Below, in pieces: positions 41,603-50,820 of a stretch of 60,469 nucleotides of DNA; position 1 is the first letter of the stretch; the number at the start of each line of letters is the position of its first letter. This DNA is from an uncultured Prochlorococcus sp. (GTDB lineage: Bacteria > Cyanobacteriota > Cyanobacteriia > PCC-6307 > Cyanobiaceae), in assembly GCA_902624105.1 (NCBI GenBank), contig CACNWH010000005.1:1-60469 (forward strand), read 5' to 3'. The translations under genes and the position numbers were made by a program. The notes beneath the pieces are model-generated. The model was not told the DNA's origin and made no database searches. It worked only from the letters and a program-made list of their open reading frames with translations.

Positions 41603-42047
41603 TTACCCAACCATATGATCTACACTTACCAGGATTATTGATATCATAACTATCGCACCAATAGCTATTTAAAGCAAATATGACATTGCTTTTGATTCTT
41701 CTAGCCCCTCCTGCAACAGGCAAATAATGTATACCTTTTTTTGCATTTAATTTTTCTGAACAAAAGAAATCCGGACCGCACATTCCGTATGCTATTCCCT
41801 CTTCATTAACATAAAGTACAGCTGCTGTGCCACTATTTCTCCAATAGGGTATCCCTGGTAATCCAATCTCTTTTGCTTTTTGATGGTGCCGTGCAACTTT
41901 TGTTTTATTAGATTCAAAGACATATTTCCATTCAATTTTTGGGAGATTTATTAAAAGAACCCAAAAAATAATAGGTCCATATAAAGCTCCTACCCAAGCC
42001 CATATTCCATACCTCTTGGTATTTTTTATTTTTACATTTTTAGGCAT
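41586..42047 (-). CDS. Small single-span membrane protein
   Basis: This 153-residue protein has one N-terminal transmembrane helix (~16-35, WVGALYGPIIFWVLLI) and a soluble C-terminal domain with five cysteines and the motif G-M-C-G-P-D-F-F-C-S. The prepilin-like phrase A-L-N-S-Y-W-C-D-S is also present. Family unknown. It overlaps and probably acts with the 361-residue secreted protein. Confidence 0.55.
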   Translation of the reverse strand: MPKNVKIKNTKRYGIWAWVGALYGPIIFWVLLINLPKIEWKYVFESNKTKVARHHQKAKEIGLPGIPYWRNSGTAAVLYVNEEGIAYGMCGPDFFCSEKLNAKKGIHYLPVAGGARRIKSNVIFALNSYWCDSYDINNPGKCRSYGWVNGSER

Positions 42048-42268
42048 GTCTATATCTAACTTTTTCGTTTGAATAAATTTTGAATAACATAATATCTTTT
42101 GCTTTAGGATATTTCTTCCAATTTTATAGTGCTTGTCAACTTGAAATTTCTCTCAGATAAAATCAATTATTATTTTAATTTTGTTTCCATTTCTAGTAAA
42201 AAATACACAAAATGATTACTTAGGATTATTTTGAATTTCATGTTGATAATTTAAACTTTGTAAATTTA

Positions 42269-43420
42269 ATGAAAAATTTTGATCTAGACTTCAAACCTAA
42301 AGATTATTACGAAAAAAATATCAATAAAGAAGATTTAATGACTCCTAAAGATATTGAAGAGTTTCAAGAAAATGGTGTAGTAATTGCAGGTATTGATTTT
42401 GGTGACGGTCCCTATAACCCCACTATTGCGCATCTAATCACTTGTTATTTTGAAGGAAAATATCATTACAAATTAGTGGTTGATGAGGAGGAATATGTTT
42501 ATAAGATGAAGCATCATGAAAGTCTAGAGACTTTATCTTTTAAACAGGTAATAGAAAATATTGATTCGGCAATATTAACTCATCGAGGTGGGACAGAATA
42601 TGAAGAATTACCTTTAGGCGTAATGGAATCTCAACTGGTAAAAAATTTTAGTTCTGATTTAGGAAAAGAAGAAGTCCTTAATTCTTTTGATATTGGCTCA
42701 AACTTTTATCCATTGGAAGAATACTACAAAGCCAAGAAAGAAACTTGGTTTAGGAATCTTGTAAATGATGACAAAGAAGTCATAAATAAAAAATTTGATA
42801 ATGCTAAAAGATTGTTATTTGATGAGTTCATAGAAAATCAAATAAGTAATTTTGAAAAAGAACAATCATGGGCTAAACCAGGCATGTATAAAAAGCTTAA
42901 TGAATCAAAAAGTGAGGAAAATATTATTTTGAAAAAAATCTCAAATGGGGAATCAAAAAATTGTGAGTTTAAAGAGTCTTTAAGTTTAGACATCCGCCAA
43001 AGCCAAAGTAATAAATCCTATCAACCTAAAAAAGAATCATATATAGAATTAGCAGTGCTTAAAACTATTGCTGGATTTCTAAATACTGATGGAGGAGAAC
43101 TATTTATTGGTGTTAGTGATGACTCAAAAGTCTTGGGTATAGAAAATGAGTTAATTAAACTCCACAAGTCTTCAAAGGATAAATTTCAACTCCATTTAAA
43201 AACATTAATTAAAGAAAATATTGGTTTAGGTTCAAGTAATTTCATTAATTTAGAATTAATAACTATAAATGATAAAGAAATAATTCATGTGTCATGCAAG
43301 AAGTCAGATGAACCAGTTTATATAAAGGATAAAGATTTTTATATTAGAACAGGACCTGCAACAGATAAGTTAGAAGGTCGTGAATTAGTAAATTATACAA
43401 CTAGTAGATTTAAGAATTAA
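42269..43420 (+). CDS. AlbA_2 (Schlafen-like) domain protein with a novel N-terminus
   Basis: This is a 383-residue protein. Residues ~235-380 form an AlbA_2/Schlafen-type domain: C-E-F-K-E-S, A-G-F-L-N-T-D-G-G-E-L-F-I-G-V-S-D-D, and a C-terminal Y-I-R-T-G-P-A-T. Such domains bind nucleic acid; some are nucleases or regulators in conflict systems. The N-terminal ~225 residues (G-I-D-F-G-D-G-P-Y-N-P-T, then an acidic middle) match nothing I know. It is the only plus-strand gene in this part of the element, with its own promoter region. Confidence 0.75.
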   Translation: MKNFDLDFKPKDYYEKNINKEDLMTPKDIEEFQENGVVIAGIDFGDGPYNPTIAHLITCYFEGKYHYKLVVDEEEYVYKMKHHESLETLSFKQVIENIDSAILTHRGGTEYEELPLGVMESQLVKNFSSDLGKEEVLNSFDIGSNFYPLEEYYKAKKETWFRNLVNDDKEVINKKFDNAKRLLFDEFIENQISNFEKEQSWAKPGMYKKLNESKSEENIILKKISNGESKNCEFKESLSLDIRQSQSNKSYQPKKESYIELAVLKTIAGFLNTDGGELFIGVSDDSKVLGIENELIKLHKSSKDKFQLHLKTLIKENIGLGSSNFINLELITINDKEIIHVSCKKSDEPVYIKDKDFYIRTGPATDKLEGRELVNYTTSRFKN

Positions 43421-43497
43421 GTTTTAACTTTATTTAATTATTAAAAACATTTATATTAATAATTTTTCTTAGTGTCTTTGATTGAATTTTGGATTAG

Positions 43498-43662
43498 TTA
43501 TTTTAAATTGTTTTTAAAAACTACTAACCATTTTAAAAATTCTTTCCAATCTTCAGCCTTACAAAAAGCTATGTGAATTCTGTGTCTTTGATCTACTGAA
43601 TAACACTTATGGTTCATTATCTTTGCCAAAGTTCTTGAATGGTATGGTGTTCCATCATTCAT
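43498..43662 (-). CDS. 54-residue small basic protein downstream of integrase
   Basis: ATG to TAA encodes 54 residues (YHSRTLAKIMNHKCYSVDQR, ending with a W-K-E-F-L-K-W-L helix). Its start overlaps the end of the zinc-ribbon gene by eight bases (ATGAATGA), indicating translational coupling in an integrase-zinc ribbon-small protein operon. It could be a small regulator. Confidence 0.55.
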   Translation of the reverse strand: MNDGTPYHSRTLAKIMNHKCYSVDQRHRIHIAFCKAEDWKEFLKWLVVFKNNLK

Positions 43663-43951
43663 TTTCTTTCCTCCATTCTTCCATTTCTTTTACATAATCT
43701 CTCATTTTTGGAGTATCTTTCCAAAACTTACTATCGCACTCTCTACAACCAAACTTGCATTGAACAGGAGTTGGGTCTGGTATGCAGCCAATTATGAATA
43801 GCGATTCATCGTAAAAATCTTCTTCGGTTGGATATCCCAGAATTGCTTTACCAATTTTTCTTGAATTACAAGAGGGACAACGATAAGGTTTTCTGTCTAT
43901 CAGATACCAATTTGTATCGCCATAATTATCAATCTTTTTTGCGTATGCCAT
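43655..43951 (-). CDS. Zinc-ribbon protein coupled to the integrase
   Basis: This 98-residue protein has a C-P-S-C knuckle (residues ~25-28) and a C-R-E-C knuckle (~70-73), making a probable zinc ribbon, with two further cysteines. It begins just 2 bp after the integrase stop and overlaps the next small gene. It may bind DNA or protein as a recombination accessory. Confidence 0.65.
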   Translation of the reverse strand: MAYAKKIDNYGDTNWYLIDRKPYRCPSCNSRKIGKAILGYPTEEDFYDESLFIIGCIPDPTPVQCKFGCRECDSKFWKDTPKMRDYVKEMEEWRKENE

Positions 43952-43953
43952 AA

Positions 43954-45303
43954 CTAAACCTCAATCCTATTTTTTAAATGTCTTTCAAATGCTTTTTCTA
44001 AACAAAGTTCTGTTGTGTAAGAACCATAAAAAGAATTATGCGTTTCTACAGAATGACCCATGGCAGCAGCAGCATCTTTTACTGATATTGGGATAGTGGA
44101 ACCCTTATGACATTGATACGCATATCTATGTCTCAGACTATAAGGAGTTATATCAGGATTAGCTTTAATGATTTCTATCCATACTTTATTCCTCTCGATT
44201 AACTGCCTTAGTGCTTGTCCCACATCACCATATCTATTTTTATCTTTTACCATTTTTATTTGATTTATGACTGGTATAGGCAATGTAATTTTTTCTGATT
44301 CAAAAAGCTTAATAAGTTTTTTGCCAAGATTCTTTTTCTCAATAAGATCCATAGGAAAAACTCTTCTATCCTCTTTTTTAGCTTTTGTATTGATATTATT
44401 TTTGATGTTGCCTACATATAATTTTCCATCAACAACTCTAAGAACCGCAAGTTCAGATAGTCTCAGGCCAAAAATTGAAATCAAACCTACGGCCAGAAAT
44501 AATGAAGAATCTCTTGATTCAAGATCATCTAATAATCTGAGTAAATCATTTTCTTCAATATATGGAGTTAATTTATCTTGTTTGGTTCTATTAGATTTTC
44601 CAATTAGTTCTTTTCTATAGTCTTCGCTTGGTGGTTGCCACCTTTTTTCGTTCTGTGAATGTCTTTCAATTCCATATCTTAAAATTTCACACCAAGCATT
44701 TATGTATCTTTTCTTTTGGTTAGGTTCTATTTCAGTAAGGTATTTATCTGATAATTTCTTTATTAGTTCAACTCCTGTATTAGGTGCGGGAGTATTGTTC
44801 ATTACTTCTAAGAACCTACTAATCCTTCTAGCCCAATCTTTTTCAGTTTTACTGGTAAGACCTTGTTTTGTTTGCATGAATTGATCAACCTTGGATACTA
44901 CATTTAAATATGCTTTTAAATCCTTTTCATAGTTTGCATCCTTTTTATTTATGGGCCTTATCAATAAGAAATCATTCCAACTTTTATTTGGTTGTTTCCT
45001 TGATTCTCCAATGAATTGAGCCTTCCATCTTCTAGTGGCCTCTTTAAGAGTTAGATTTTTTTCAACTATTAATGGTTTTATAAATTCGATAGCTTTAAGA
45101 ATTTCTATCCCTGAGGTTTTCTTCCATTCTATTGGTAAGGTTTGAGAAGTTCTTTTATTGGCAGAACCTAATCCTTCGTTATAAACATACAAAAGTTTGG
45201 TTCTGCCACTATTTTCGCCATTCACCCTAAATCCACGACCAAAATTAGTGCAGATATTTTTTCTTAACTCTTTTTCCCAAGAAGTGCAGTTAACACTTGT
45301 CAT
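43954..45303 (-). CDS. int: Tyrosine recombinase (integrase)
   Basis: This 449-residue phage-type integrase has a C-terminal catalytic domain with the first Arg in G-L-R-L-S-E-L (~residue 280), H-x-x-R box L-R-H-R-Y-A (~391), G-H-S near 420 and the nucleophile tyrosine in F-Y-G-S-Y (~427). An N-terminal SAM-like arm-binding region lies at ~145-230. It sits beside the tRNA-Thr target and its ATG is 11 bp from the paired 9-bp sites, so it may repress itself. It most likely catalyses movement of the 31-kb element, and possibly of the nested one. Confidence 0.93.
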   Translation of the reverse strand: MTSVNCTSWEKELRKNICTNFGRGFRVNGENSGRTKLLYVYNEGLGSANKRTSQTLPIEWKKTSGIEILKAIEFIKPLIVEKNLTLKEATRRWKAQFIGESRKQPNKSWNDFLLIRPINKKDANYEKDLKAYLNVVSKVDQFMQTKQGLTSKTEKDWARRISRFLEVMNNTPAPNTGVELIKKLSDKYLTEIEPNQKKRYINAWCEILRYGIERHSQNEKRWQPPSEDYRKELIGKSNRTKQDKLTPYIEENDLLRLLDDLESRDSSLFLAVGLISIFGLRLSELAVLRVVDGKLYVGNIKNNINTKAKKEDRRVFPMDLIEKKNLGKKLIKLFESEKITLPIPVINQIKMVKDKNRYGDVGQALRQLIERNKVWIEIIKANPDITPYSLRHRYAYQCHKGSTIPISVKDAAAAMGHSVETHNSFYGSYTTELCLEKAFERHLKNRIEV

Positions 45304-45314
45304 TATAAAAATAT

Positions 45315-45336
45315 AATTAGTGCAAATATTAGTGCA
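45315..45336 (+). other. Paired 9-bp sites, right end of large element
   Basis: ATTAGTGCA twice, 12 bp apart, 95 bp inside the right 45-bp repeat and overlapping the presumed integrase promoter. It matches 14251-14272 at 21 of 22 positions and in the same orientation. Confidence 0.75.
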
Positions 45337-45431
45337 GAATAGCTATATTTTCGATATATCTAGACATATCCACTTATTTTATAATTCTACCTAATTATTT
45401 ATGATTCACTGTGCTGCAGTCAATCTGGGTA

Positions 45432-45476
45432 TGCCCTCGTCGGGACTTGAACCCGAGACCTCACCCTTACCAAGGG
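45432..45476 (-). repeat. Proximal attachment site within tRNA-Thr
   Basis: 45 bp identical to 14139-14183. Identity ends at the anticodon stem, which places the crossover between the anticodon loop and the 3' end of the tRNA. Confidence 0.93.
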
Positions 45477-45503
45477 TGTGCTCTACCGCTGAGCTACAAG
45501 GGC
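45432..45503 (-). tRNA. trnT-GGU: tRNA-Thr (anticodon GGU)
   Basis: 72 bases fold as a normal cloverleaf: acceptor GCCCTTG with CGAGGGC, anticodon loop CTTGGTAAG with GGT, T-arm GGTTCAAGTCC, discriminator A, CCA not encoded. Its 3' 45 bases are the integration target of the element to the left, so the present 3' half came with the element. Confidence 0.95.
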
Positions 45504-45513
45504 ATTATTAAAG

Positions 45514-45595
45514 TGGGCCGGGTTGGATTTGAACCAACGTAGGCAGAGCCAGCGGATTTACAGTCCGCCCCCTTTAACCACTCGGGCACCGACCC
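45514..45595 (-). tRNA. trnY-GUA: tRNA-Tyr (anticodon GUA)
   Basis: 82 bases with a long variable arm. Acceptor GGGTCGG pairs with CCGGCCC, anticodon loop is CTGTAAA with GTA, and the T-arm is GGTTCAAATCC. It lies 10 bp upstream of tRNA-Thr on the same strand, so the two are likely cotranscribed. Confidence 0.95.
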
Positions 45596-45694
45596 CTACA
45601 TTAAAAATTTATCAGTTAATGGTCACTTTGTGTAGAAATATTTTGGTTTTTTTTATTGATCAAGATACGATTTGAATAGAAGAGAATTTATTTA

Positions 45695-46129
45695 ATGAAT
45701 ATTTTATTGATAAATGGTCCAAATCTTAATCTACTGGGCACTAGAGAACCTGAAATTTATGGAAATCAAACACTAGATCAAATAGAAAACGAATTAATTC
45801 ATATAGCGAAACAGAATGGGTTTAAGTTAGAGTGTTACCAAAGTAATCATGAAGGTAAAATTGTAGATAAAATTCAGGCTTCCATAGGAAATATAAATGG
45901 CATTTTAATAAATGCAGGAGCCTTAACTCATACTTCAGTATCACTTAGGGATGCATTAGTAGGTTCAAATATTCCTTTCATAGAGCTTCATATCTCAAAT
46001 ATTTTTAATAGAGAAGACTTTCGAAAAGAATCATTTCTTACTGATAAAGCAATTGGAATAATTAGTGGTTTTGGACTCGATAGTTATTTTCTTTCTTTAG
46101 ATGCAATAATAAATTTTTTAAAAAAATAG
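45695..46129 (+). CDS. aroQ: 3-dehydroquinate dehydratase, type II
   Basis: This is a 144-residue shikimate-pathway enzyme that converts 3-dehydroquinate to 3-dehydroshikimate in the cytoplasm. The start [20 protein letters not shown] carries the family motif with the catalytic Tyr following in I-Y-G. The Q-S-N-H-E-G segment, [11 protein letters not shown] and E-L-H-I-S-N complete the active site. Length is typical. It starts the core plus-strand gene run. Confidence 0.96.
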   Translation: MNILLINGPNLNLLGTREPEIYGNQTLDQIENELIHIAKQNGFKLECYQSNHEGKIVDKIQASIGNINGILINAGALTHTSVSLRDALVGSNIPFIELHISNIFNREDFRKESFLTDKAIGIISGFGLDSYFLSLDAIINFLKK

Positions 46130-46138
46130 TTTTTTTGA

Positions 46139-46744
46139 ATGAGAGAAATTAAAAGACCTACCTTTCATATAAAACATTTGACGAAGTTGTCTTCAGAGCA
46201 ATGGATTCAATTAGCTTTGTCAAATCCAATAGAAATATTAATAGATCATGCTCATTGCGAAAGAAAAGCAGCCGGAGTTGCTATTCAGTTAATGTTTAGA
46301 TATCCTTCAGAACCAAATTTAGCTGAAGTTTTAAGTCCCATAGCAAGAGAAGAATTAGAGCATTTTGAAAAAATATTATATTTTCTAAAAGCTAAAGGTA
46401 TAGAATTGAAAGCTTTACAGCCGCCTCCATATGGATCTCAACTCGCAAAGAATATAAGAAAAGATGAACCATTAAGAATGCTTGATAGTTTTTTAGTGGC
46501 TGGAATTATTGAAGCAAGAAGTCATGAACGTTTAAGTATTCTTGCTTTAAATGCAAAAGATAATTCCTCAAGAGAGCTTTATAATTCTCTTTTAGAGAGT
46601 GAGGCAAGGCATTTTGGAATCTATTGGAAATTAGCGCAAAGTAAATTTGATAAAGATAAAACAATTAAAAGGCTGAACGAATTGGTAAAGAAAGAGGAGG
46701 AAATTCTCTCCAATACTTTTATGAAGCCTCGTATTCATAGTTAA
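46139..46744 (+). CDS. miaE: tRNA-(ms2io6A)-hydroxylase
   Basis: This 201-residue di-iron hydroxylase acts on the hypermodified A37 of certain tRNAs. Ferritin-like helices carry the metal ligands: L-I-D-H-A-H-C-E-R-K-A, R-E-E-L-E-H-F, and later E-A-R-S-H-E-R and E-S-E-A-R-H-F. It starts 9 bp after aroQ and is followed 8 bp later by cobI, so the three are probably one operon. Confidence 0.94.
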   Translation: MREIKRPTFHIKHLTKLSSEQWIQLALSNPIEILIDHAHCERKAAGVAIQLMFRYPSEPNLAEVLSPIAREELEHFEKILYFLKAKGIELKALQPPPYGSQLAKNIRKDEPLRMLDSFLVAGIIEARSHERLSILALNAKDNSSRELYNSLLESEARHFGIYWKLAQSKFDKDKTIKRLNELVKKEEEILSNTFMKPRIHS

Positions 46745-46752
46745 TTAAAAAT

Positions 46753-47511
46753 ATGTTAAAAATATTTATATTTATAAAGCAATTAATTTTTCCTAAAAGG
46801 GCATTAGGTTCTCTGACAATAATTGCTGTAGGCCCAGGAGATTCTTCACTTTTAACTATTGAAGCTACTAAAGCCCTCAAAAAATCTAAAGTAATATTTT
46901 ATCCAACCTCTGGAGAAGGTAAAGATAGTTATTCTGCTCAAATAGTAAATAAATTTATAAAAAATAAGAAGCAAATACCTTTAATATTTCCCATGGGTCA
47001 AAAGGATTATGATTCTGAATTCATTTGGGGAAATGGTGCGAAAACAATTGTTGATTATATTAATAAAAATCTACCAGTTGCATTGCTTTGTCTAGGTGAT
47101 ACTTCCATATATGCAAGTTCTTTTTATTTAAAAAAAGAAATTAAAAAGAATTATCCTCAAATTAAAATAACAACATTACCAGGAATCTCCTCTTTATCTT
47201 TAGCAGCGGCATTAGGAGATTTTCAACTAGTTAAAAAAGGAGAAAATTTGAATATAATTGAATGTCCTGATGATAAAAATCAATTTCTTAATTTATTTAC
47301 TAAACAGACCAAAACAGTCTTAGCAATTATGAAAGTTGGGAAAAGATGGGAATGGGTTAAAAATGTTTTAGAGGAAAAAAAGATATTAAGAAAAGCTATA
47401 TTAGCTGTAAATCTAGGTATGGAAAATCAGTATATTGGAGATGCCTCGGAATACTATGCAAGAGAATTGCCCTATTTTTCCTTAATTTTGCTGAGAATAG
47501 GTCCTGAATAA
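46753..47511 (+). CDS. cobI: Precorrin-2 C20-methyltransferase
   Basis: This 252-residue SAM-dependent methyltransferase of cobalamin synthesis belongs to the tetrapyrrole methylase family. It has L-T-I-I-A-V-G-P-G-D-S-S-L-L-T near the start, A-L-L-C-L-G-D-T-S-I-Y-A-S in the middle, and T-T-L-P-G-I-S-S-L. The G-D-T/S motif and the length fit CobI/CbiL. It matches the presence of a CbiQ-type transporter gene 1.5 kb downstream. Confidence 0.92.
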   Translation: MLKIFIFIKQLIFPKRALGSLTIIAVGPGDSSLLTIEATKALKKSKVIFYPTSGEGKDSYSAQIVNKFIKNKKQIPLIFPMGQKDYDSEFIWGNGAKTIVDYINKNLPVALLCLGDTSIYASSFYLKKEIKKNYPQIKITTLPGISSLSLAAALGDFQLVKKGENLNIIECPDDKNQFLNLFTKQTKTVLAIMKVGKRWEWVKNVLEEKKILRKAILAVNLGMENQYIGDASEYYARELPYFSLILLRIGPE

Positions 47512-47609
47512 AGAATTTCTCTATTAATTTAATTGATTCATTTCAAACTTGAAGTTAAAAAATATATAAAAATGTATAGTTATATAAGAAACTTAATTAA
47601 AAGGGTATT

Positions 47610-48983
47610 TTGAACCTTCCCTCAATAGCTGTTATAGGAAGACCTAATGTGGGTAAATCTACTTTAGTTAATCGATTTTGCCAAACTAATAATGCAATCG
47701 TTTATGACATACCTGGAGTTACGAGAGATAGAACTTATCAAAATGCTGAATGGTGTGGGAAAGAATTTATTGTTGTTGATACTGGTGGATTAGTCTTCGA
47801 AGATGATTCAGAGTTTCTACCAGAAATACGAACTCAAACGTTTTTAGCATTAGAAGAGGCCTCCTTAGCAATATTTATAGTAGATGGTATGCAAGGTGTT
47901 ACAGATGGCGATCTTTCTATAGCTAGGTGGCTAAGAAGTTCAAAATGTAAAGTAATAATTGCTGTAAACAAATGCGAATCAACAATACTTGGATCATCTC
48001 TTGCATCGGATTTTTGGAAACTTGGTCTAGGTGAACCATTCCCAGTTTCAGCAATTCATGGAACAGGCACAGGTGATCTATTAGATTTAGTAATTGCAGA
48101 ACTTCCTGAAAAAGATAAAACAGATCAAGAAGAACAATATTGCATGTCAATTATAGGTAGACCAAATGTAGGTAAATCAAGTTTGCTTAATTCAATTTGC
48201 GGCAATAAGAGAGCAATTGTAAGTGATATTAGTGGTACAACCACTGATTCCATAGATACCTACATAAAAAAAGATGATAAATTCTGGAAAATAATTGATA
48301 CCGCTGGAATAAGAAGAAAAAAAAATGTAAAGTACGGTACAGAATTTTTTGGAATTAATAGGTCTTTTAAATCAATTGATAGAAGTGATATATGCCTTTT
48401 AGTTTTAGACGCGGAAGATGGTGTTACAGAGCAAGATCAGAAATTAGCTGGACGTATTGAAGAACAAGGTAGGTCATGTTTAATTGTAATTAATAAATGG
48501 GATTTAATTGAGAAAAATAGTTCAACAATATATTCAGCCGAAAAGAAATTTAGATCAAAGTTATACTTTTTGAGTTGGTCTAAGATGATTTTCATTTCAG
48601 CATTAACGGGTAAAAGAGTGAATAATATTTTTGATAATGCTAAATCTGCAATTGATCAGCACCGTAGAAGAGTAACTACATCCGTAGTAAATGAGGTTAT
48701 TAAAGAGGCAATAACGTGGAGGAGTCCACCTACAAAAAGAAGTGGTAAACAAGGAAGAATATATTATGGAACTCAAGTAAAAAATCAACCGCCAACTTTT
48801 TCACTTTTTGTAAATGATCCTAAATTATTTGGAAGTACTTATAGAAGATATATAGAAAAACAATTTAGAGTGAATTTAGGATTTGAGGGAACTCCTTTAA
48901 TTTTCTTATGGAGAGGTAAACAAAAGAGATCATTAGAAAGAGATATATCTAGAAATAACATTAACTTAATACAAAATGATTAA
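47610..48983 (+). CDS. der: Ribosome-associated GTPase Der
   Basis: This 457-residue double-GTPase acts in 50S subunit assembly. It has two G domains with P-loops G-R-P-N-V-G-K-S-T (N-terminal) and G-R-P-N-V-G-K-S-S (~residue 185), N-K-x-D/E and S-A motifs in each, and the C-terminal KH-like domain. The start is TTG, preceded by AAGGG, and gives the usual [10 protein letters not shown]. Its stop overlaps the next start by one base. Confidence 0.96.
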   Translation: MNLPSIAVIGRPNVGKSTLVNRFCQTNNAIVYDIPGVTRDRTYQNAEWCGKEFIVVDTGGLVFEDDSEFLPEIRTQTFLALEEASLAIFIVDGMQGVTDGDLSIARWLRSSKCKVIIAVNKCESTILGSSLASDFWKLGLGEPFPVSAIHGTGTGDLLDLVIAELPEKDKTDQEEQYCMSIIGRPNVGKSSLLNSICGNKRAIVSDISGTTTDSIDTYIKKDDKFWKIIDTAGIRRKKNVKYGTEFFGINRSFKSIDRSDICLLVLDAEDGVTEQDQKLAGRIEEQGRSCLIVINKWDLIEKNSSTIYSAEKKFRSKLYFLSWSKMIFISALTGKRVNNIFDNAKSAIDQHRRRVTTSVVNEVIKEAITWRSPPTKRSGKQGRIYYGTQVKNQPPTFSLFVNDPKLFGSTYRRYIEKQFRVNLGFEGTPLIFLWRGKQKRSLERDISRNNINLIQND

Positions 48984-49897
48984 TGAATATACTCACAAGG
49001 TTTCCACTTGGGCAATACGTAGATGGAAATAAAAGCTGGTTAAGAATTATCGATAGTAGATTAAAGTTTATTATTCTATTAATATTTTTAATAACTCCAA
49101 TATGGGCTGGTCCTTTGTGGAGGATTAGTTTGGTTTTATTTCTAATATTTATAACTTTTATTAGCTTTCTTCCAATAAGGGTTTGGTGGAGATCTGTTTC
49201 ATTTTTAATGTGTTTATCTTTATTAATTGGATTACTGTCTATATTCGCAACTTCTAATTTATCTCCTCTTGAAATACCTTTCAGGGATCCAAATGAGTTA
49301 GGGTTATTATTATCAAACAATATAAGTTGGAATATTGTTGAAATTCCTATCTTTAAAGTAGGTTTTTTAAATATTGGTCCATACAATATTTCACGAAAAG
49401 CATTTGAGTTAGGAATAAAAACATCAACATTAATTTTTACTGTTGTTCATAGTGTCAATTTAGTTCTACTTACAACTCTAAAAGAAGAAATTGTATGGGC
49501 ACTTAGTTGGTTTATGTATCCATTAAGGAAATTTAATATTCCAGTTGATAGATTGTTATTTCAGTTGTTACTCTCAATGCGATTTATTCCTTTAGTTCAG
49601 GAAGAATTACAAAATATACTTAAGTCAGTTTCCGTAAGATCTTTAAATTATCGAAATCTGGGTTTTAAAAAAACATTTAATGTTTTGTTTAGTTTGATAG
49701 AAAGAATTTTTTTGAATATTTTTTTAAGAATTGATCAAGGTTCTGAGTCACTTTTATCTAAAGGTTTTTTGCAAATCAATATCCAAAGGTTTAAACCCGT
49801 AGAGAAGCCTAAAATATCATCCTTTATAATTAATGCAATATCTATATTTTTCATATGCCTGGCAATTTTCCTCAGAAAACAGTATGGTGCATTATGA
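48983..49897 (+). CDS. cbiQ: Energy-coupling factor/CbiQ-type transporter transmembrane protein
   Basis: This 304-residue polytopic membrane protein (EcfT/CbiQ family) has a start typical of cyanobacterial members (RFPLGQYVDGNKSWLRIIDS, then R-L-K-F-I-I-L). It has about six transmembrane segments and a coupling-helix region with A-R-type motifs replaced by V-R-S-L-N-Y-R. It probably links ATPase subunits to a vitamin- or metal-binding S component. It is coupled to der. Confidence 0.9.
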   Translation: MNILTRFPLGQYVDGNKSWLRIIDSRLKFIILLIFLITPIWAGPLWRISLVLFLIFITFISFLPIRVWWRSVSFLMCLSLLIGLLSIFATSNLSPLEIPFRDPNELGLLLSNNISWNIVEIPIFKVGFLNIGPYNISRKAFELGIKTSTLIFTVVHSVNLVLLTTLKEEIVWALSWFMYPLRKFNIPVDRLLFQLLLSMRFIPLVQEELQNILKSVSVRSLNYRNLGFKKTFNVLFSLIERIFLNIFLRIDQGSESLLSKGFLQINIQRFKPVEKPKISSFIINAISIFFICLAIFLRKQYGAL

Positions 49898-49914
49898 ATA
49901 ATATTTGATTTAAA

Positions 49915-50181
49915 TTGAGCTCAGAGCGTTATCTAAATCATCCAACATTTGGAATGTTATACCAAGTATCTCCCGCTAATGATGGGAAGGATATTTATGC
50001 AACTTTGTATGCACAAAAAATGTTTTTTTTAGTTTCTATAAAGCCAAGAGAAATCTTATTTGAAGTAATACCCTATCTAGATGCAAGAAATCAGGCTGAA
50101 ATAAATTTGCAAAAAGTTAGAAGAGAATCATCTAGTGATTATGCAAAATGGCAAAATTTGTTTAAGCAAACTTTTTTGTGA
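49915..50181 (+). CDS. pipX: PipX coactivator of NtcA
   Basis: This 88-residue cyanobacterial regulator binds PII and the nitrogen regulator NtcA. The Tudor-like N-terminal domain reads E-R-Y-L-N-H-P-T-F-G-M-L-Y and is followed by two C-terminal helices. The start is TTG. It is next to the yggS-type gene, the conserved pipX-pipY arrangement in cyanobacteria. Confidence 0.92.
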   Translation: MSSERYLNHPTFGMLYQVSPANDGKDIYATLYAQKMFFLVSIKPREILFEVIPYLDARNQAEINLQKVRRESSSDYAKWQNLFKQTFL

Positions 50182-50193
50182 ATGATTTAAAAA

Positions 50194-50820
50194 TTGGATT
50201 ATCTTCAGATCAAAAAAATATTACCTAAAGGTGTAAATTTACTTGCAGTAAGCAAGGGATTTCATTCAAGTGATATTGAATATTTTCAATCATTAGGACA
50301 ATTAGATTTTGGTGAGAGTAAGGTTCAAGAAGCTATCCGAAAGCCAGTTTTTCGGGGTAATAATAATCTTAAGTGGCATTTTATAGGGAGAATACAAAGT
50401 AATAAAATCCGTAAAATAGTTGAGAATTTTGATTATATTCATTCAGTTGATTCATATAAGAATTTATTGAAAATTTCTGAAGTCGCAATTGAATTACAAA
50501 AAATGCCAAATGTTTTTATACAAATAAAGTTAGCGCTTGATCCAGCAAAAGCTGGTTTAAACTATTCAGAATTAATTGAAAATTGGTATCAGATAAAACA
50601 AATAAAGGGAATCCATATAATTGGATTAATGACCATAAATCCAAAGGGGCTTAGTGCAAAGAAAAATTTTGAGTTATTTAATAAATGTAGATTAATTGCT
50701 GATAAATTAAATTTACCTCATTGTTCAATGGGAATGTCCAATGATTGGCAGGAAGCTGTCAAAGCTGGAGCAACATGGATAAGGATAGGTTCACTAATTT
50801 TTGGCAAAAGATATAGTTAG
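50194..50820 (+). CDS. pipY: PLP homeostasis protein (PipY/YggS family)
   Basis: This 208-residue pyridoxal-phosphate-binding protein of the YggS/PLPBP family has the PLP lysine in L-L-A-V-S-K-G-F and F-G-E-S-K-V-Q-E, W-H-F-I-G-R-I-Q-S-N-K and M-S-N-D-W/M-G-M-S segments. The start is TTG. It is 12 bp behind pipX, an order known in cyanobacteria where the partner is called PipY. Confidence 0.93.
   Translation: MDYLQIKKILPKGVNLLAVSKGFHSSDIEYFQSLGQLDFGESKVQEAIRKPVFRGNNNLKWHFIGRIQSNKIRKIVENFDYIHSVDSYKNLLKISEVAIELQKMPNVFIQIKLALDPAKAGLNYSELIENWYQIKQIKGIHIIGLMTINPKGLSAKKNFELFNKCRLIADKLNLPHCSMGMSNDWQEAVKAGATWIRIGSLIFGKRYS

Larger units (their letters stand above)
14139..45476. mobile_element. ~31-kb integrative element in tRNA-Thr(GGU)
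   Basis: The element is bounded by perfect 45-bp direct repeats of the tRNA-Thr 3' half. It carries a tyrosine recombinase beside the intact tRNA, an excisionase-like protein, a RepA/RecA-like ATPase and a large cargo of candidate defence genes. The pattern matches the tRNA-targeting Prochlorococcus elements called tycheposons. Integration rebuilt the tRNA at the recombinase end and displaced the native 3' end and terminator to ~14.1 kb. A nested 2.4-kb unit (14643-17093) and a duplicated host-like SIMPL module (20425-21665) lie inside. Confidence 0.88.
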
